Assembly: GCA_002483345.1 (NCBI GenBank)
Contig: DLHS01000007.1
Coordinates: 140,857-204,856 of the forward strand
Length of the DNA: 64,000 nt
Direction: 5' to 3'
From: Bacteroidetes bacterium UBA7662
GTDB taxonomy: Bacteria; Bacteroidota; Bacteroidia; UBA7662
Numbering within the stretch: position 1 is the first letter of the stretch; each line of letters starts with the position of its first letter. The notes under the pieces are model-generated. The model was given only the letters and a program-made list of their open reading frames with translations. It searched no databases and was not told where the DNA came from. Position numbers and translations under genes: made by a program. Below are positions 61,824 to 64,000 of the stretch, one piece after another.

Positions 61824-62495
61824 ATGAACGAGCTGGAATTAAAAAAACTTTGGCAAGCCACCCAGGATAAACTGGAGGAGAGCCTGGTCGTCAACAAAAA
61901 ACACACCGAAGACATTACCCGGATGAAGGTCCATAACCTTGTAGGTTCCATGAAACCAGTTAAGATTTTTACCCTGCTGGTGGGCCTTTTATGGGTGGGT
62001 ATAGGGGGAATTGCCCTGAGTTCGGTTTATGTAAACTCATTTTCCGGGGCGAATAAGTTTTTTCTGTTTTCGGCCTCTATCCAGGTGCTTTTAACCGCTA
62101 TGGCGGTGTTTGTTTACCTCTATCAGCTCATCACCATTTACCAGGTAGATATCACAGATCCGATTATCAGAACGCAAGAGAAGCTGGCAAGCCTAAAGAT
62201 GTCGACGCTTTGGATAACCCGCCTGCTTTTTCTCCAGCTTCCTGTCTGGACCACCTTTTGGTGGAACGAAACCATGCTTACAGATTGGAATATAGGGCAA
62301 TGGGCAGTGGCTTTGTTTTTTACGGGGTCATTCAGTGTCATCGCCATCTGGTTATGGTTCAACCTGACCTACGAAAACAGAAACAAAAAATGGTTTCAAC
62401 GCATTTTCAGTGGAAAGGAATGGACCCCCCTCCTGAAATCCATGGAACTGTTGGCACAAGTGGAAGACTATAAAGGGCAGCACGCCGGTGCCTGA
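61824..62495 (+). CDS. Four-helix membrane protein, probable anti-sigma
   Basis: 223 residues. The first 45 residues are soluble (LKKLWQATQDKLEESLVVNK), like the anti-sigma helices of related proteins. Four membrane helices follow at about 47-68, 78-100, 130-150 and 162-182, then an Arg/Lys tail. It lies 4 bp after the sigma stop, in the same operon. The last six residues and stop are part of the duplicated element. Confidence 0.75.
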   Translation: MNELELKKLWQATQDKLEESLVVNKKHTEDITRMKVHNLVGSMKPVKIFTLLVGLLWVGIGGIALSSVYVNSFSGANKFFLFSASIQVLLTAMAVFVYLYQLITIYQVDITDPIIRTQEKLASLKMSTLWITRLLFLQLPVWTTFWWNETMLTDWNIGQWAVALFFTGSFSVIAIWLWFNLTYENRNKKWFQRIFSGKEWTPLLKSMELLAQVEDYKGQHAGA

Positions 62496-62584
62496 CCGGT
62501 CCGTTCACGCTTCCCGGTGACATCTATCCAAAAATGCAACCTATATTTGAAGCTATAAGGGATTGTAAAAAGGTGCTTTAAACA
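62473..62584. repeat. Duplicated element, copy 2
   Basis: About 110 bp alike to 60904-61014. It covers the last codons of the anti-sigma gene and reaches the DUF4287 gene. TGCAACC is at 62535-62541, with ctataaggg 15 bases later. It likely holds the promoter for the DUF4287 gene at 62591. Confidence 0.7.
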
Positions 62585-62590
62585 TACATC

Positions 62591-62809
62591 ATGTCATTTC
62601 AAGCCTACATCGACAACATCAAAGCCAAGACAGGCAAAAGCCCCGCCGATTTCAAAAAACTGGCCGAGGAGAAAGCATTCATCATCGACGGAAAACTCAA
62701 TCCCGCCATAAAGGCAACCACGGTGACCCATTGGCTCAAAGAAACATTTGATTTAGGGCACGGACACGCGATGGCCATTTACGCGACTTTTAAAGGGAAA
62801 ACGGAATAA
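62591..62809 (+). CDS. DUF4287 protein
   Basis: 72 residues. The DUF4287 core is intact: FQAYIDNIKAKTGKSPADFK (about 3-22), then VTHWLKETFDLGHGHAMAIY (about 46-65). It is a small all-helical domain of unknown role, often seen alone or fused to DUF5655. Driven probably by the duplicated promoter, so it may be a target of the second ECF sigma. Confidence 0.85.
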   Translation: MSFQAYIDNIKAKTGKSPADFKKLAEEKAFIIDGKLNPAIKATTVTHWLKETFDLGHGHAMAIYATFKGKTE

Positions 62810-62865
62810 AAAAGAACTGCCAACAGTTCTTTTGCGATATCTCTGCTCAAAGCCTCAGCAGGCTC

Positions 62866-63729
62866 TTAAACCATCCTTTCTCCCCCGTTGATTTTTTCAA
62901 AATTGAAGTCGCCTAAACCGGTTAAAAAATCGAGCAGGTGTTTGTTGAAAGTATCGGCTTGTTCCAGGTTGGATACATGACCGGCCTGGTCGATAACCCG
63001 CAGTTCGGAGCCTTCGATGCTGGCATGCATGCTTTCGGATTGGGCCAGCGGGGTTACTTGATCCGCGCTGCCGCAGATAATCAGGGTCGGAACGCTTATT
63101 TCCTGGAGGCGGGAGCAGGTTTCTGAACGTTCGGCAAGGGCTTTTAGCCCCTCGGTGATGATGTGTTCGGAATTGGAAAAAACCACCCGGCTCAATTGGT
63201 CCACCAGCGCTTTTTTGTTCGTCAGCGAATCCTGGTGGAAGACACTTTTAACAAAACCCTCGTTGAAGCCGGCGACACCTTCAGTGGCTATTTCAGCGAT
63301 TATTTTATATCGTTTTTCCTTTACTTCCGGGGTGTCGGCAATACATTGGGTGTCGCATAAAATCAAGGCCTTGAAGCGTTCGGGGAATCTTTGCAGGGCA
63401 TTCAGCGCAATAAATCCGCCCATGGATAAGCCACAGATAATGGCCTTGCTGATGCTGAGCTGATTCATAAACTGAATCAGATCATCGGCAAACAGCTCCA
63501 TACTCAGCGGTGATTGTTCGTCGGTTGACTTCCCAAATCCCCTGATATCACAGGCGATGACATGATAGGAGGCTTTTAAAGCGTCTAACTGACCATCCCA
63601 CATCGTTTTGTCGAACGGATAACCATGCAAAAAGATGATCGGGATGGTGCCTTCCCCTACATCGTTATAAGATAAATCAAAATGGTGCAGGGGGGTGGTT
63701 AGATGGTACCCTTTGGTTTCCGTGGTCAT
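62866..63729 (-). CDS. Alpha/beta hydrolase
   Basis: 287 residues. The fold includes IIFLHGYPFDKTMWDGQL (oxyanion HGYP, about 28-46), the nucleophile elbow CGLSMGGFIALNAL (Ser about 100), Asp in CGSADQVTP (about 220) and His in IDQAGHVSNLEQ (about 250). Similar to 3-oxoadipate enol-lactonase or haloperoxidase-type esterases. Substrate unknown. Convergent with DUF4287. Confidence 0.88.
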   Translation of the reverse strand: MTTETKGYHLTTPLHHFDLSYNDVGEGTIPIIFLHGYPFDKTMWDGQLDALKASYHVIACDIRGFGKSTDEQSPLSMELFADDLIQFMNQLSISKAIICGLSMGGFIALNALQRFPERFKALILCDTQCIADTPEVKEKRYKIIAEIATEGVAGFNEGFVKSVFHQDSLTNKKALVDQLSRVVFSNSEHIITEGLKALAERSETCSRLQEISVPTLIICGSADQVTPLAQSESMHASIEGSELRVIDQAGHVSNLEQADTFNKHLLDFLTGLGDFNFEKINGGERMV

Positions 63730-64000
63730 GATAGTTTGTTTTAAAAATTGCCCTGTTAAGGCGGTTTTGCAGGCACCGGCAGGTGCCGTTTATCCTGGCA
63801 GCTATTTGCCGTCTGGTAAACCTACCGGTTCATTTCCGGCTTGCTTTACATCATTCGGGATAAGAATTACATAATTCCTGCGTGGTGGCGGGCCTCTAGG
63901 GCCGTTACAGGGCATAGCCGTGCTGAAAGGAAAGATTTTGTTCGACCCCTACAGGGTCGGGGGAGGGTTGGGGGTGCGCTTACGCTTACGCATCTTGTGG
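63730..64000. other. Upstream region of the hydrolase; no gene seen
   Basis: Beside likely promoter sequence for the minus-strand hydrolase gene, the end of the window has a small palindrome cgaccc-ctaca-gggtcg (63943-63959) followed by ggggagggttgggggtgc and a doubled cgcttacgcttacgcat. This looks like a dispersed repeat that continues past the window. Confidence 0.4.

Noticed and set aside
1..64000. CRISPR arrays, tRNA, rRNA, transposase or phage structural genes
   Set aside because: I looked for regular direct repeats, cloverleaf arms and conserved rRNA segments and saw none; no protein here matches a transposase, integrase or phage protein.

Overview
The window is a stretch of chromosome from a member of the Bacteroidota, probably a gliding or surface-associated lineage near Chitinophagia/Saprospiria (the order is inferred). 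Reasons: a type IX secretion (T9SS) cluster with PorV, PorU, a PorP/SprF protein and GldJ; a cargo protein with a T9SS sorting tail; many short lipoproteins; a SusC-like TonB receptor; DUF3108, DUF4837 and DUF1599 proteins; few Shine-Dalgarno sequences. Bases 1-48,760 have a balanced-GC core genome; 48,840-60,900 is clearly AT-richer; core-like sequence returns after about 61,300.

Layout. 1-2.5 kb: periplasmic foldases (PpiC/SurA type). 2.5-5.3 kb: comF, then an ECF sigma/anti-sigma/lipoprotein operon facing a small membrane protein across a divergent promoter pair. 5.3-13.2 kb: NDH-2, DUF3108 protein, purD, DUF4837 lipoprotein, LysM transglycosylase, gatA and tatA. 13.2-15.1 kb: a probable ether-lipid degradation pair (AGMO-like hydroxylase overlapping a lysoplasmalogenase). 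15.1-18.5 kb: a large chimera of peptidase-MA-like, beta-propeller and outer-membrane barrel parts. 19.3-32.1 kb: porV, porU, porP-like, gldJ, a T9SS cargo protein, murF and an arginase-fold protein. 32.1-40.1 kb: lipoproteins, a TonB receptor with a partner lipoprotein, and two convergent regulators. 40.2-47.1 kb: glycosyltransferase, LpxH-like phosphoesterase, aroK, ABC permease, DoxX, DUF1599, folP and cdaA. 47.3-48.8 kb: EamA transporter and an acetyltransferase.

48.84-59.92 kb is the most unusual part. It looks like an integron cassette array with no integrase in view. Six attC-like sites of 131-134 bp follow single promoterless genes: AlbA/Schlafen-like, GNAT, DUF4238 and three unknowns. 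Three diverged copies of an attI-like leader each carry a near-perfect Shine-Dalgarno sequence, and in two of them a mini-ORF runs across the recombination point and stops at or just before the first cassette gene. The 5' end of each cassette is complementary to the sequence just before its own attC over about 15 bases, with covarying changes; these two ends only meet in the excised circle. A SymE-like toxin gene whose start codon lies in a 19-bp perfect hairpin, and a small set of ordinary genes (hydrolase, TonB-C, AlkD-like, VOC), sit between the blocks.

60.9-64 kb: a second ECF sigma/anti-sigma pair flanked by a duplicated element of about 110 bp, a DUF4287 protein and an alpha/beta hydrolase. 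I saw no rRNA, tRNA, CRISPR array or transposase gene. Two MITE-like inverted-repeat elements share termini (3.23 and 47.06 kb).
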